From Mimachlamys varia (taxonomy: Eukaryota > Mollusca > Bivalvia > Pectinida > Pectinidae): a DNA stretch of 64,000 bases. Shown here in pieces: positions 9,765 through 20,869 of this stretch. The stretch covers positions 32,797,001 through 32,861,000 of the forward strand of contig OX392538.1 in the NCBI GenBank assembly GCA_947623455.1, read 5' to 3'. Position 1 is the first letter of the stretch. Each line of letters begins with the position of its first letter. The position numbers and the translations under genes were made by a program. Under the pieces are notes generated by a model. The model was not told where the DNA came from and ran no database searches. It was given only the letters and a program-made list of their open reading frames with translations.

Positions 9765-10264
9765 TTTGGCGGATTGGTCTAGTGGTTAACACTAGTACTC
9801 CGGCCTTCCATGCAGACGGCCGGGGTTCGATCCCCGTAATCATCATACGCATGGAACATTCAGAGAAAGTGTTTTTCTCCTGTCCACACAACTCCAACAA
9901 CTCTATATAAAATAGTCCGGGGTGGGTGTTGCAGTATTTGTGTTCTAGCATTCAAGTGAGGTGGCGCTCTAAAAAAATGTCATTGGACACACGGTCTCAC
10001 TTCAAACAGCACACAATTCATCTCCAGCACACACACATACATACACACATATGGAGATATTAGCCAGGTGGTATAGGATAAGTAGTTAGCGCCTGATAAG
10101 GCAGCTCCTTGGAACTCCTCAGAATTGTATATGATAGAACTGTACGTGTTAATTATATTGATTATATATGAATTGTATATCGATGAACTGTAAAGCGCTT
10201 AAGAGTGGCTTATGTTAGCTAGATATGGCGCTATATCAAATGTTGTGTATTATTATTATTATTA
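9765..10264 (+). mobile_element. SINE family 1, full-length copy
   Basis: It begins with a tRNA-like head: box A-like TGGTCTAGTGGTTAAC at about 9776, and box B GGGGTTCGATCCCCG near 9822. The body includes GTGTTTTTCTCCTGTCCACA and the 3' block AAGCGCTTAAGAGTGGCTTA, and it ends in (ATT)n at 10249-10264. The 500-bp architecture (Pol III head, conserved body, simple tail) is that of a molluscan V-SINE-type element; the exact published family is not asserted. Confidence 0.85.
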
Positions 10265-10424
10265 AATCAGCTCTCCAACATGACCTGATTTGGTTATAGG
10301 ATGCCTTCTTCTCGGCACATGAAGTTATACTAACCAAGTAACCGGAAAAATCACAAGACTCTAGGGGATGGGTCCATCATTTTCAATACTGTCTGCAGTC
10401 TACGTCTCGGCTAGAGAAATCGTT

Positions 10425-10560
10425 CCTTTAGTAGCTTGATCAGTTGAGCGCAAGACTAGTAATCAGGCGCCCAAGGTTCGATCCCTAGCGGAGGCAGTTT
10501 TAGACCTCTGTTACAATGATAATAAAAATCGCTTCGTAGGCCGATTATAATAAAGCATCT
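10425..10560 (+). mobile_element. tRNA-like SINE head (family 5) or tRNA pseudogene
   Basis: GTAGCTTGATCAGTTGAGCG resembles a box A/D-arm and AGGTTCGATCCCTAG a box B/T-arm. The 3' acceptor-like GCGGAGGC has no matching 5' strand, so it is not a functional tRNA gene. Unrelated sequence follows. Confidence 0.55.
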
Positions 10561-11195
10561 GGGATTTTTAAGAATGGAGTGAGGCATTAGGCCTAGCTTA
10601 GAAATCTAGATTGTGCCGCTAGAATATTGAAATCATAGCCAATTATCACAATTCTCAGTGTGATCTGGGGAACGTTAAATATGCTTCCCTCTTGGCACTG
10701 CTACATGTGTTATCCACGCCTGCTGTTTGAAAGTCGGGTTTTTTATTTACATTTTTTTTATTGTCTTCACATTCTCATCCTATCAGCACAAGGCATTCAA
10801 AAATTGTCAATGCCATTGTCACACTACCTTGGAAAGTTTAATATATTTGATTGATTCTCCTTTTTTGGTTTCTCTTTTCCAGCTTCCTTAACCATCCTCT
10901 CTCTCTCTCTCTCTCTCCACCCTCTTCAATTTAACATTGTGGGACCCATTGTTTCTAGCAATATATACTGAAAGGACCCATGAAAATAAATGGTAAATTG
11001 ATCACGGTATATGTTAATTCATCTACAATAATATGACATGTTTGCTTTATATAATTTGTATACTCTAATGACATCCCATGAATATTTTCATGTAATATCC
11101 ATAAAATATGTTTAATGGAATAAATCTTCAATAAGTTGTTTCAACTTTCTCACTAATCTCGTTGCCATTTTATATGGCAACAAAAATATGTTTAA
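10561..11195. other. Non-coding; (CT)n at 10896-10918
   Basis: A CT microsatellite of about 11 repeats is present. Nothing else was recognised. Confidence 0.5.
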
Positions 11196-11204
11196 ACTAC
11201 ATTT

Positions 11205-11435
11205 ACTGTAAAGGCCAATATTTTCGCGCGTGGAATTTTTCGCATAGTCAGTCTTCAAACTGTACGCAATGTGGAAATTTTCGCGCTGAATTCATGCTGT
11301 TTTGCACATTGTACCTATGGTAATATTACACACTTCGGAGTTTGAGTATTGTTCGCGTGTGGATATATTCGCGGAGATTTAATGCCAGTAAAGTTTGCGA
11401 AAATTTCCATACCGCGAAAAATTCCACTTTTGAAG
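11205..11435. mobile_element. TTTTCGCG-type MITE, decayed
   Basis: The left end has ATTTTCGCGCGTGGAATTTT and the right end the inverted TTCCATACCGCGAAAAATTC. Internal TTCGCG words recur. Related TTCGCG fragments occur at 22100-22569, 27330-27385 and 28070-28150. Confidence 0.5.
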
Positions 11436-11796
11436 TAAGTACTACTTATTGTATGTACTACCTTGTCTATATTGATCTCTATGATCATTATCTCCTCAAG
11501 TCCCATACAGGACATGTAAACTAATACTACTTAACACAAAATATGTTTTGAAAAGATAAATATGGCGTTCAAATAGATGGCGTCTTGCCTGAAATTGCTG
11601 TTTTTCTTACATTATCTATGATGCGTGCTTCGTTACGGAACCAGGGGCGAACGACCCTCATGGTCAACATGTTTAACCAGCCAATAGGGAAATAAATGAT
11701 ACACGTTCCCATGGATACTAAGTACTCAAATGTTGGAGAAAACATTATTCTGTGAAGGTGGGATATTTGTTATGTTTTTCGGTGTAAATGAATTAG

Positions 11797-12300
11797 GGAA
11801 TACCGAAGCGTTAACAAAATCATAATCCGAACTAAAAATCGATTAAACCAGGGGCAAAATATGAACAAAGGAAAGATTAACATGGAAACCCCTGTAAAAG
11901 TACAAAAAATAAGACTAGTTGTTCCGGAAAAGTAAGCGTCTTCTGCTTCATCGACGACACCCGCCATGTAAAACTTTGTCACATCCAAGTAAACATCAAG
12001 TTCGCAAAATGAGAAAAGAGTATCATTGTCAATCACAACAAGTAAACACACTAATGAGCATACTTAAAAACGTTCTTCATCATATCACTTAAAGAAAAAA
12101 TTTGCCGACCATAAAACTTGCCCATATTTCTGATCAGCCTGCATCTCTCGAATCCTTGTGTCGTAAGTTTGTTCGTCAGCAGCTGATATCTATCACGAAA
12201 ATCATGATATTTAGAGCAAGCCCTAGAATATCGAAACAACTGCGACATGTAAACACCACAGGTTAGAGAAGCAGGGATGAAACTATTTTTAGAAATAGCC
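11797..12300 (-). mobile_element. RT-type retroelement, degenerate 3' end
   Basis: The minus-strand frame at 12051-12305 encodes a tail with RYSRACSKYHDFRDRYQLL and MGKFYGR, the same RT C-terminus as at 3764-4318. A second minus-strand frame (11770-12051) covers the conserved 3' region and abuts the first one. The 3' end is the GAATACCGAAGCG end near 11797. The 5' catalytic part is missing. Confidence 0.7.
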
Positions 12301-13320
12301 GGCAATATTCACTGTATGACGTCATTTCAACTGTTACGTCACACGCTTCACTTCCCAATGTATTAGTCAGTGTTTTTCTCCGTACGTTCTATCACATTTA
12401 CTTATCATAAAAAAAGTGTTTAGTCAATACTTGCATTTCGGTGGATACGAGGTTTTATTAACCCGTTGGGAGTGATATTAACCTTATTTATCAACCATTG
12501 AAGAAAAACTTGTTCATACTGGAATCTTCTTCTTCCCATTGATTTAGAGCCACGCATATACTGTTAATATGCTTATATTGGCGAGCTCAAGTTTAAGCGC
12601 ATAACTGATTTAAAACGCGTTTAAACGCAGTGATAAATTAGCGCATTCATACAATACTTACTGTAGAAAGCAATACACAGAAACTGTAATTAGTACAATC
12701 ATATGTTAGCGGCATTCTCGTAGCGCAATAACCACTGAAATAAGATGACCGCTGAAATAACGGTTATGTACTTTACATTTATGTTACAGAAATTTAAAGG
12801 TGTTTTCATTTATTCGGAAATTAATTCTAGATTATTACTGCAAATACCCAAGTTTATATAAAATGAAGGGAATGTTCTCTATCTTTAACAAACATCGTAC
12901 TATAATTTTTTGTAGATTTCTACATAACGTTGAAATTATCATTACATGATTTACTATTATTCTTTTTTTCTATAATTCCAATACATGAATTACTCCATGT
13001 TATGTTTCTGAAAAGTAATTTGTATTGCATGCTATAGCTTACATCCTTATGTATCACAATGTTTTATGTACATCTTGTATAGTCTATGTCAGCCATGTAC
13101 CATGACAACGTTGTATAATGACCTCTAGTTACACGCAGTTGCGTATCTGAGTGTATAATAAAAAGCTGAAAATCTGAAATTGTATATATAACAGACAGAT
13201 AATTAATTACTAATTAATTGATCAATACACTTCATGTACATGTAACTTTATGTACAATGTAACATGTAAATCGGTTTGTCCATGTGTTATTTTAACTTAT
13301 GACACGTTGTGATTGATTTC
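12301..13320. other. Non-coding, nothing recognised
   Basis: AT-rich DNA with short palindromic words such as TTAATTACTAATTAATTG near 13202. No exon was seen. Confidence 0.45.
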
Positions 13321-13322
13321 GT

Positions 13323-13522
13323 GATGAAAGTCCGCGGTACAGACAGCTGAGCCACCACCTCCGATGAATGTCCGCGGTACAGACAGCCGAGCCATCACCT
13401 CCGATGAATGTCCGCGGTACAGACAGTTGAGCCACCACCTCTGATGAATGTCCGCGGTACAGACAGCCGAGCCACCACCTCCGATGAATGTCCGCGGTAC
13501 AGACAGCTGAGCCATCACCTCC
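13323..13522. repeat. 40-bp minisatellite, five copies
   Basis: The word TCCGCGGTACAGACAG recurs at exactly 40-bp steps (13331, 13371, 13411, 13451, 13491). Units differ by a few substitutions. Because 40 is not a multiple of 3, three units (120 bp) encode a 40-residue super-repeat, and at least two minus-strand frames stay open through the array (13292-13705 and 13297-13527). It is GC-richer than its surroundings. Confidence 0.95.
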
Positions 13523-14371
13523 AGCATCTGTAGCAGATAAAAGGGTACCAGCTGACCAAGCGCTATTGCCGCCTAATACGTAACCACGTTCGAGGAATTC
13601 CTTTGAATTTTTTTCCTCCGTTTTAAAGCTTTTCCAGACGTCTTTGCGTTGTTTTAGGTGGCAATAGAATATATCTATTGATGCGCTTGTCCAGTGCGGG
13701 GGCATAATTGTGGTTACAATACCACAGTAACCATACGAGATCTAATTCTAGTAGATCAACAGCTTGGGCTTTTTATAGACATGTATTGAACTACGAGAGG
13801 ATATTGGTCCAGTACATGTGTCGCCTATAGTACTGCGAAGCCAGCAACTAATTTCCTCCGTACATGTGCGCCATCAAATTCCGTTAAATTGTCCTATTGG
13901 ACGATACTGTTGTAATGACACGAGTCTGTAATGTGTTTCAATAATTATGTGTTGTCTCGATGGAAATGGTAGACTATCCGATGTGGAATTTTTTAATTTA
14001 ATTTTAAAAAAAATTTTATCAGAAAGAGTCAATAACGATATTCTACATGCATGAATGAAAAATACCAAATCTGTTTTCAAAATCATTCAACAGGTAATAC
14101 AATAACTACCATTAACGATTTGCTTGGGATTTCACTATAGTGACCGTATCATACACACTATATCGACCCTTGTTCCAGAGAACTCCCATAAAAGCGTGCC
14201 TAGTCGTCTGCCGATGCGTCAGACTTCCCGCCAATACACGACTGTCGTCAGGTATGGAACTCTGCCGTGCCTCCTCCGGTTATTTTAATGTATCTGTATT
14301 TAACATGTGGACATGTGCCTGGTGTTATAAGTTTCTGTTTCAACAAAAAACTTCACAGAAAATTACTTTAG
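13523..14371. other. Upstream flank of the HRM exon
   Basis: The + strand frame is open from 14140 to the exon start, but this part has no recognisable domain and no signal peptide. It is treated as intron unless transcript data say otherwise. Confidence 0.4.
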
Positions 14372-14680
14372 CTCCTGACTGGAACAGAGGCTCGCCATTA
14401 CTGGTATCCCGGAACAGTACCTTTAGTGCTATCCCGGATGTTGACGATCCCGGACAAACTTCGCGAGTATGTGGTACCCTGGAACCCGCGGATTGTGTCC
14501 GTTGGAAGTCGTGTTGCCAGGCCGCCAAGTCTTGTTGTCAAAGACAGATAAGTGCACGTCCGAGAGGACAAAGCACGTGCCCAAGCACTTGGGATGGCTT
14601 TGGTTGTTTTGATGAAACGGACGCCGGACAAACGGCGGTCATTACCTGCCCAGAGTTTATCGAATACGGATTTGTATCAG
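14372..14680 (+). CDS. Class B (secretin-family) GPCR hormone-receptor-domain exon
   Basis: The translated exon contains CVRWKSCCQAAKSCCQRQ, a Cys-rich helix-like segment. It is followed by TCPSTWDGFGCF (Cys codons at 14578 and 14605, Trp-Asp at 14590-14595) and AGQTAVITCPEF (Cys codon at 14647). The spacing C-P-x-x-W-D-x-x-x-C-aromatic ... A-G ... C-P-x-F is the HRM ectodomain signature of secretin-type receptors, which bind peptide hormones at the cell surface. The donor is CAG|GTAAGTCG at 14681. The acceptor is probably AATTACTTTAG at 14361-14371. Both junctions are then phase 1 and the exon is 309 bp, as expected for this modular domain. The usual Trp after the second motif Cys is Phe here. 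The last two ectodomain Cys and the seven-TM exons were not found downstream. It could be one exon of a large gene, or an orphan or pseudogene exon. Confidence 0.75.
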
Positions 14681-15478
14681 GTAAGTCGATTTATACTTAC
14701 ATGTTATTATCTTCATCTGTGACGAGGATTTCTTTTATCGGTATTTCTTTCACGAAAACCCCAATAAATTCAGAACAAAGGCATTTGGAGATTTATGAAA
14801 GCCACGCGCACAATACAGAGAGCTTCACTCAAACATTATTTGTGAATAATTTCATTATTTTCCAAAGAAAGGAATTCAACATGTCTACATCACATAATGC
14901 ATTGAATAAAGACAGCGTATTCATATATCTTTATGACGCCACCTCAAATGTTTCTAGGCAACGCTCTGTCAAATAAAGTACAAAATGGCACCTTAACGAG
15001 TCTCCTACTTACATATTACCATACTGTAAAATAAGGGAAAAATTGATTGTATTCATGATCTACCAGAAAATTAAAGGACTAAATTTTCTCTTCCATTTTT
15101 TGTTCTTTCTTGGAATATATGGTCATATTGGCATGAAAAACGTCGTCTCGGTTATGTCTCTTTCTAGGGTCATTCAGCCTCACATATACACCTCAATAGA
15201 TATTCATTATGGGTCATTATTAACTCACACTTGACCACATCAAACATAAAGAAAGTTCGGGAAGTGCGTACTTTTATCAAACTTTTTTTTCCAAAAGTAT
15301 GATGTTACTCTATTTTGTCAAGGCGACGCTTAATAAACTTTTGATAAGAGTATACGTATGTTCTTTACATCAACAGGTGTCGGTGATTGTTCGTAACATG
15401 TCTTCTGACTACCTATATTACACACTTATATCATCGTGCATGTATTGTTTCTACAAAACTCGTAAAAATGACGTAACA
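14681..15478. other. Downstream intronic or intergenic DNA
   Basis: The frame stays open to 14976, but the sequence after the donor lacks domain character. Nothing else was recognised. Confidence 0.4.
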
Positions 15479-15740
15479 CACGTGCATGGTGCACATTTTA
15501 AATTTAGTAATAGATACAGTATGCCGAAAAATGAATAAAACTGCATCATACAGCTGTTACGACCTCCTAGGACTCTTCAGTGATGCTGGGGGTCAAAAGG
15601 TGCGAATCCAAACTTTTCTAAACTAATGTAGAAGCGGAACGGTCAGGTGTGGAAAAAAACCTTTATTTATGAATTTAAAGGTAAAATTAAATTAGTTCTG
15701 TATAATTTCAAATCGTGTACTACGAAAATGTGTTTATTTT
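15479..15740 (+). mobile_element. Repeat family R5 copy
   Basis: It shares the blocks TAGTAATAGATACAGTATGC, CTCCTAGGACTCTTCAGTG and TTCTGTATAATTTCAAATCG with copies at 45005-45310 (+), 45940-46345 (-) and 49735-50095 (+). A short minus fragment lies at about 15955-16010 and another at 39100-39200. No coding capacity or TIRs were seen. It may be a short non-autonomous element of unassigned class. Confidence 0.7.
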
Positions 15741-15770
15741 GTACCAAGATTTTTTTTCTATAATTCACAG

Positions 15771-15794
15771 CCCCCCCCCCCACACACACACACC
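15771..15794. repeat. Poly-C followed by (CA)n
   Basis: An 11-base C run leads into a short CA repeat. Confidence 0.9.
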
Positions 15795-15954
15795 CAACAC
15801 ATACATCCCCCATAATGTAGGATATGGTAGTCAAGTATTGCACTAAGTGAATATTAACTTCAATGCACTGAATCAAACGGGACATTATTATATAATGGAG
15901 TGTTCTGTAACTCTCATACACCCAATTTGGATTTTCAACTTTTTTGGCGCTGAA

Positions 15955-16010
15955 AAACCATCGTTGAGTCCTAGGAGGATGAAACAGCAATATGGTACAA
16001 TGTTTGTCCA
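15955..16010 (-). mobile_element. Repeat family R5 fragment
   Basis: GAGTCCTAGGAGGATGAAAC is the complement of the family core. The remainder is not recognisable. Confidence 0.5.
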
Positions 16011-16150
16011 TTTTTTCCATTCTGTCAATTATCAAATTTCATAAATAGAATTCTGCTTATGGGTCATCTTCGATGAGAACTAGTCAATCGAATGCTTGTT
16101 TCCGACGATGTTCGATATGTAACATTCAAAGGTTTACTGTAACCTTGATT

Positions 16151-16220
16151 TAAGCATTAAACAGCATTCTGTTCCGTGTTATAAGACCATATTACGGAAC
16201 AGAATGCTGTTTAATGCTTA
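16151..16220. repeat. Near-perfect hairpin abutting a TIR body
   Basis: TAAGCATTAAACAGCATTCT pairs with AGAATGCTGTTTAATGCTTA, and TGTTCCGT pairs with ACGGAACA. It is unrelated in sequence to hairpin H3 but lies in the same position relative to the same TIR. Confidence 0.85.
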
Positions 16221-16414
16221 TATTTACATTTTCCCATCAGTTTTGATAATAAATTCATATCTATATTCTACATTTGTTCTGAAATTTAAGGTAGATTTCT
16301 GATAAATGGAACAGCCAAACAGCCAGTATCGGCCAGCTATACTATACCGTTACGGTCTCGTAACACGGAACTGGCCTTGTTATATAGTGGCAATGCAGAG
16401 CAAATGTAAATATA
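16219..16414 (+). mobile_element. Hairpin-TIR element, body c
   Basis: The TIRs are TATATTTACATTT (16219-16231) and AAATGTAAATATA (16402-16414), identical to those of body a, enclosing only 170 bp of unrelated sequence. Non-coding. Confidence 0.75.
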
Positions 16415-16556
16415 AAGCCATATTTGATTTGAAATCAACAAGATCTCGTGAATTATATTTTGATATATATCTAAACGTTTCAGGCTCCCTTCTTTCTGCT
16501 TCAATATTACTTTAACAATTTTGGGTTTCATAGATTTTAGTACCGGGCATATGTGA

Positions 16557-16656
16557 TCACAGGTGCTGGACACATACGTATATGTTGTGTATTGTACTAT
16601 ATAATACTATTATATAGTACTATACACACCATAATTATGTGTCAAGCACCTGTGTA
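16557..16656. repeat. Hairpin
   Basis: CACAGGTGCTGGACACATA pairs with TATGTGTCAAGCACCTGTG, with a nested AT-rich stem (GTACTATATA) at the apex. Confidence 0.8.
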
Positions 16657-16659
16657 TCT

Positions 16660-16873
16660 GATAGGACCCAGGCTCAAGTTTCATGAACGTTCGTTCCTTA
16701 ACTTAAAAACATTCTAGACTTGAAAATATCCATAGTAAAGCATTGCTAACAGAAATTAAGAAACGTTCATTCTTCAAGATTTTTTCTCTTGATTCTATAA
16801 TGCTTTCCTATGGAGTGTTAAGGTTAAGGGATTTTCTTAAGTTAAAGACAATTCATGAACCTTGGGCCAGACT
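16660..16873. mobile_element. Inverted-repeat element
   Basis: CCCAGGCTCAAGTTTCATGA at the left end is roughly the complement of the right end ATTCATGAACCTTGGGCC. Internal AAAGCATTGCTAA/TAATGCTTTCC words also pair. It is typical of molluscan fold-back MITEs. Confidence 0.55.
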
Positions 16874-16974
16874 CTATATGGCGCCATTTAAAATAAAAAT
16901 AGTTTTACTGTATCTATAACACGAACTATAGTTATATTCGCGTATGTGACTCGAATGCATATTCAACTTCAATT

Positions 16975-17165
16975 AGAAGACCAAGTGGTTAAAGTGGCTG
17001 ACATTTTACTACCACTGGCCCTTTATCTCTAGGTCACGGGTTCGAGGCCTATAAGTGGGTTAGTCGCCAGGTACTATATGTAGCAGTAGGTCGGTGTTTT
17101 CTCTCCGGGAACTCCGGCGTTCCTCCATCTCCAATATCAGACACGTCTTTAGATAACCAAATCAA
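16975..17165 (+). mobile_element. SINE family 3 copy
   Basis: The tRNA-like head has ACCAAGTGGTTAAAGTGG (box A-like) and GGGTTCGAGGCC (box B). The body has GGTCGGTGTTTTCTCTCCGG, shared with the other family 3 copies. Confidence 0.7.
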
Positions 17166-19084
17166 ATTACTACATTAACCAATGATAAGACAAAACATTG
17201 AATTGTAGACATTTCTACCGTAAAGTCGCCTATTTTTTGTTTTTCGTTTATGTGATTGATTTAAAATATAATTTAGTGTAAAATATTTACACAATTTCTG
17301 TTTTTATTAGACGTAAATCAAATTTAGTTGGTGCCAAAGTTAACAATTTCGGTTGTTTAATTGAGATAACATGATTTCTTTTCTTATTTTGCTGAAATTA
17401 CGACTTATGGAACTTCAAGGCCGCCATAATTATCAATAGACGGAAGATACAGGCAGAAAAGAAACAGCCTACAAAGAATACAGGCATCCTGTAATATATA
17501 TCATAATTAGATATGAACATTTCCTGAGACTTTAAATTTTTTATCACGAAAAATTTAATTACAGTAGTATTTCTTTTTTTAACGGAAAGCAGCTCAAAAA
17601 TCGATACTTAAATTGATTAAATAGCAGTTTGCTTAATTAATTAATCGATAATATCTTTTAGGAATAAACAGGAAGAATTTCAACGTCGCCCCCCCCCCCC
17701 CTTTTTTTCGTATATCTATTACAGGCTAACGTAGCTGATATTTTACTACATGTATAAAATGAGCGCTGGTGATAAACTTTTTAAAATAACACTATTCCTT
17801 ATATTAAACTGATACGTTACCTATATATATATATAACCAAATGAGAGATACTATTTTCGTCATTATGGCGATTTATCGATGAATGTGTCACGGCCTTGGA
17901 AAGACCCGAGGTAAACATGCATTACATTGTACTGTCAAATGTTGGTGTGTGTGGATGTGTACGTGTGAGCGTGTGTTTATTAGACGTGTAAAATTGTATT
18001 CGTTGTACTTGTAATGTTGAAGTGCCTATGAGTCGTAATGCTCCCGACTAATAAAGAATCTTGGGAGAACAATTGTCAGCCCAGGGAAGGACCAAGGGAG
18101 ACCCAGTCCGGATCATACCTGTTCCATACAAATATTATCTACTTTTACCTTGATAAAAACGTAGTTAATTCACTAAAAAAATCATTTTATGTGATTTTGA
18201 TGCGAACTTTAGATCCGTCAAAAGGTGAACCGGCGCAGAGATGTCAGCTATCACCAGCTACACAACACAAACTCGATCTTTTACTGAAGCTGACATTTCC
18301 TCAAAATGGATTTATTATGATACAAGTGGGTGGTAAAATGTATCAATATGCGCAATAAAACATTGTAATCTGAGACGTCGGAGGAACATATATAAATGTT
18401 AATGACTATTTATCATTTATATACTTTTATATTTATTTATAGTTTATACTCATCGGTAAAATAATAAATCTATCTTAATGGAAACATTCTCGTGAAATAT
18501 ATTAATACCCTTAATAAACTCGTGCAAACCGATAGGTTAGATGATCACAAGCCGGAAATGTCCTTTATATATGTATATCTTGTATCCGTTTGATATATTC
18601 TGCAAAGATATTTCAATTTCCCACGATTTGTAATAATGTCAAATTCTATTTCCTGAAAACCTTTACTCAACAGCAGTAATATATAAAGGGAAATTATGAC
18701 GAAAATATGACGTCACGTTAAGTACCATGACACGCAAAATGGCGTTGCTACGAGATTCGATTGGTCGTTTTGATTGGAAGATTAATCTTAATGAGTTTGC
18801 GCCAAAACTTAGTTCTTGTTGGGGAAACAACTTGAATTATAATAGTTTGAATAAAAGGCCATGTTTTTCGAGGACCGAGCTTCTTACAGCTATATTTGGG
18901 CCTTAACTTCCGGTTGTAAATCGTCTTCCGGTAACATGACTAATTTAATAATACAGCTTCTTTTTATATATGATAGATAATATTTTTACCAAAAGTAGAT
19001 TTATAAACCTCAAAAGATGATAAATCTCACACCTTAGGTTAGGTCAAAACATATCTGTAAGACGTTTTCAGGCCCCGGTGTAGA
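17166..19084. other. Non-coding, no supported gene
   Basis: It contains a 13-base C run at 17689-17701, a TA microsatellite near 17820-17834 and a TGACGTCA palindrome near 18709. The open frame at 18038-18358 (106 aa) has no recognisable domain and was not called. Confidence 0.45.
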
Positions 19085-19165
19085 AAATGCATTTCTGTTG
19101 TAAATTGTTGTTTGTCCAGAGATCTCCTACAGTTTTCAGCCGATATCTTTCAAACCTGCTAGGCT
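19085..19165 (+). repeat. Outlying fragment of the 362-bp tandem repeat
   Basis: It shares GAAAATGCATTTCTGTTG and GTTTGTCCAGAGATCT with the array at 20870-22010. Confidence 0.65.
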
Positions 19166-19204
19166 TAGAAAAAAAAAACTAGCCTGGGTCCAAGGCGTTT
19201 TGGC

Positions 19205-19420
19205 TGGTTGATTGGTTGGTTGTTTTTACGTCCTATTATTAACAGTCAGGGTCATTTAAGGACGGCCTCCCGGTGTATGCGAAGTTGGTGTATGTGTTGA
19301 GAGCGTGTGTATTCGGGAGGCTGTAGTATGTTCGTGTAAGCCTTCTTGCGATAGAGGCCGACAAGCGTTAATTCTGATTAAAATGCATATATCCTTGTTC
19401 TCACTCCGTTATATAAGGAT
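19205..19420 (+). mobile_element. Dispersed repeat with TTACGTCCTATTAACAG end
   Basis: TTTTTACGTCCTATTATTAA, GGTCATTTAAGGACG and the GAGCGTGTGTATTCGGGAGG block match one end of the repeat at 31700-32320 and the fragment at 52153-52260. Confidence 0.55.
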
Positions 19421-19527
19421 CCCACAACATTCCATAAGAGGTCATGGTCTGGTGACCTTTGTTACCTCTTTACTTAACACTCTAGTAGAATTGTCTAATC
19501 GATGACAATTGGCAGCTGTCATCTGAA

Positions 19528-19587
19528 GCAAGTCATTTCGTCACGACATACACATTAATGACTTTGTTGTGACGAAATGACTTATTG
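19528..19587. repeat. Hairpin
   Basis: GCAAGTCATTTCGTCACGAC pairs with TTGTGACGAAATGACTTATTGC, leaving a loop of about 18 nt. Confidence 0.8.
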
Positions 19588-20869
19588 CACAAATATGTTC
19601 TTGCATGCTATTTTGTCTTTCAAGATTTTTGATTGGCTAATGGACCAGAACACCAGAACATGACCTCCAATTGGATGTTTTCATGTCCTGATATAACAAA
19701 ATGAGAATACGGATTTTAATCAGATTGACAAGCGGTTTTTTTTTGTCTGAAATTTGGATTGCTATAGATTTATGAAGATAATCTCGCGATACTAACAAGG
19801 ATTCTAACACAACACTTTCCTTACGAACATATTTCTAAACTGATGGCATGATCTCGTCAATACTGTTGAATATTTCATATCACCATTATACCAAAATAGA
19901 TTTTTATGATACCATTTCCAAGTCAGAACCGTGAATTTAATATTTGTGAAGATTTTTATGGACTGATTTTCCCCGTTTTATTCTACCGGGTGATATTTTG
20001 TCCCGATTTGGACATAAAAGCCAATCCAATATCCGTAATTATCTTGAAATGCTTTCCCCTGGACATCATGGCCTGATAACACGTTTCGAGTACCATATAA
20101 ATAAACCCAGCTACGTGAAATCCCTCGACAGCCACTCAAACACTATCACATGCTCAGTCCTCTACACCAAAACCCACTCAACAACTAAAACGGCCGCTGT
20201 CCAAACATCCGATTTATAATTCATACTTACCATGATGTACTAGAACATGAATGAAACCCAATTATAAAATTATTTATCAAATTTGATTTTTAAATACGTC
20301 AAGTTTAAGAAATTCAATCTGACATGTTTTGCTGTTAATACTGACGTTTCTCGCTACGTGGGAATTTCAGTGAGGCTTTGAGCCTCGATATCAAAATAAC
20401 CCCACTTAGGAAACGCCTAGCGGAGATGAGTAAAACCGTTGGAACTAACGATAAGGTACAGTAGACCATTAGTGTTAGGTTCAATTTTTTGACGTTATTT
20501 TGTCCCGCCATCAATATGGCAAAGTTTATCACCGCTTATAAAACCGATTTATTTACATTTATAGACCTGGTTTGAGGGAGATATGAAGTATTGTTCACAC
20601 ACTTTAAGTAATGTTCCTCGCGTCTTTCACACCCACGTTTCGAGTGAACGCATTTCCATATATCCCCAGAAAAATTGATAAAGACAAATGATAGCTTTAT
20701 AGACAGGATGAAGAAATCAATATCAATACATATCTAGTGCTATATTCAATTGCTTACCGCTAAGGAGAGGGTTTACATTATAGTCTAATTTTGGTTGATA
20801 AAAGAACACGACTGCATTTATATAAGTCTTTCTCTTAAATGTATTGTATTGGATTAGAACGAACTATTT
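19588..20869. other. Non-coding, nothing recognised
   Basis: A lone TTATTTACATTTA word near 20548 resembles the hairpin-TIR terminus, but no partner TIR or hairpin was found. The 73-aa frame at 19998 has no domain. Confidence 0.45.

Noticed and set aside
9768..9845. Possible functional tRNA gene
   Set aside because: Boxes A and B are good but the acceptor stem does not pair, and the sequence continues into the conserved SINE body. The same applies to heads at 17 kb, 23 kb, 35 kb and 40 kb.
13323..13522. CRISPR-like array
   Set aside because: Units are contiguous 40-bp tandem copies without spacers, in a eukaryotic context.
13292..13705. 137-aa minus-strand frame over the 40-bp minisatellite
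   Set aside because: Most of it is the frame-cycling repeat, and the unique N-terminal part matches nothing I recognise. Treated as repeat, not CDS.
18038..18358. 106-aa + strand open frame
   Set aside because: It has ordinary composition, no signal peptide, TM segment or recognised domain, and no flanking splice or promoter evidence beyond chance. Not called as a gene.
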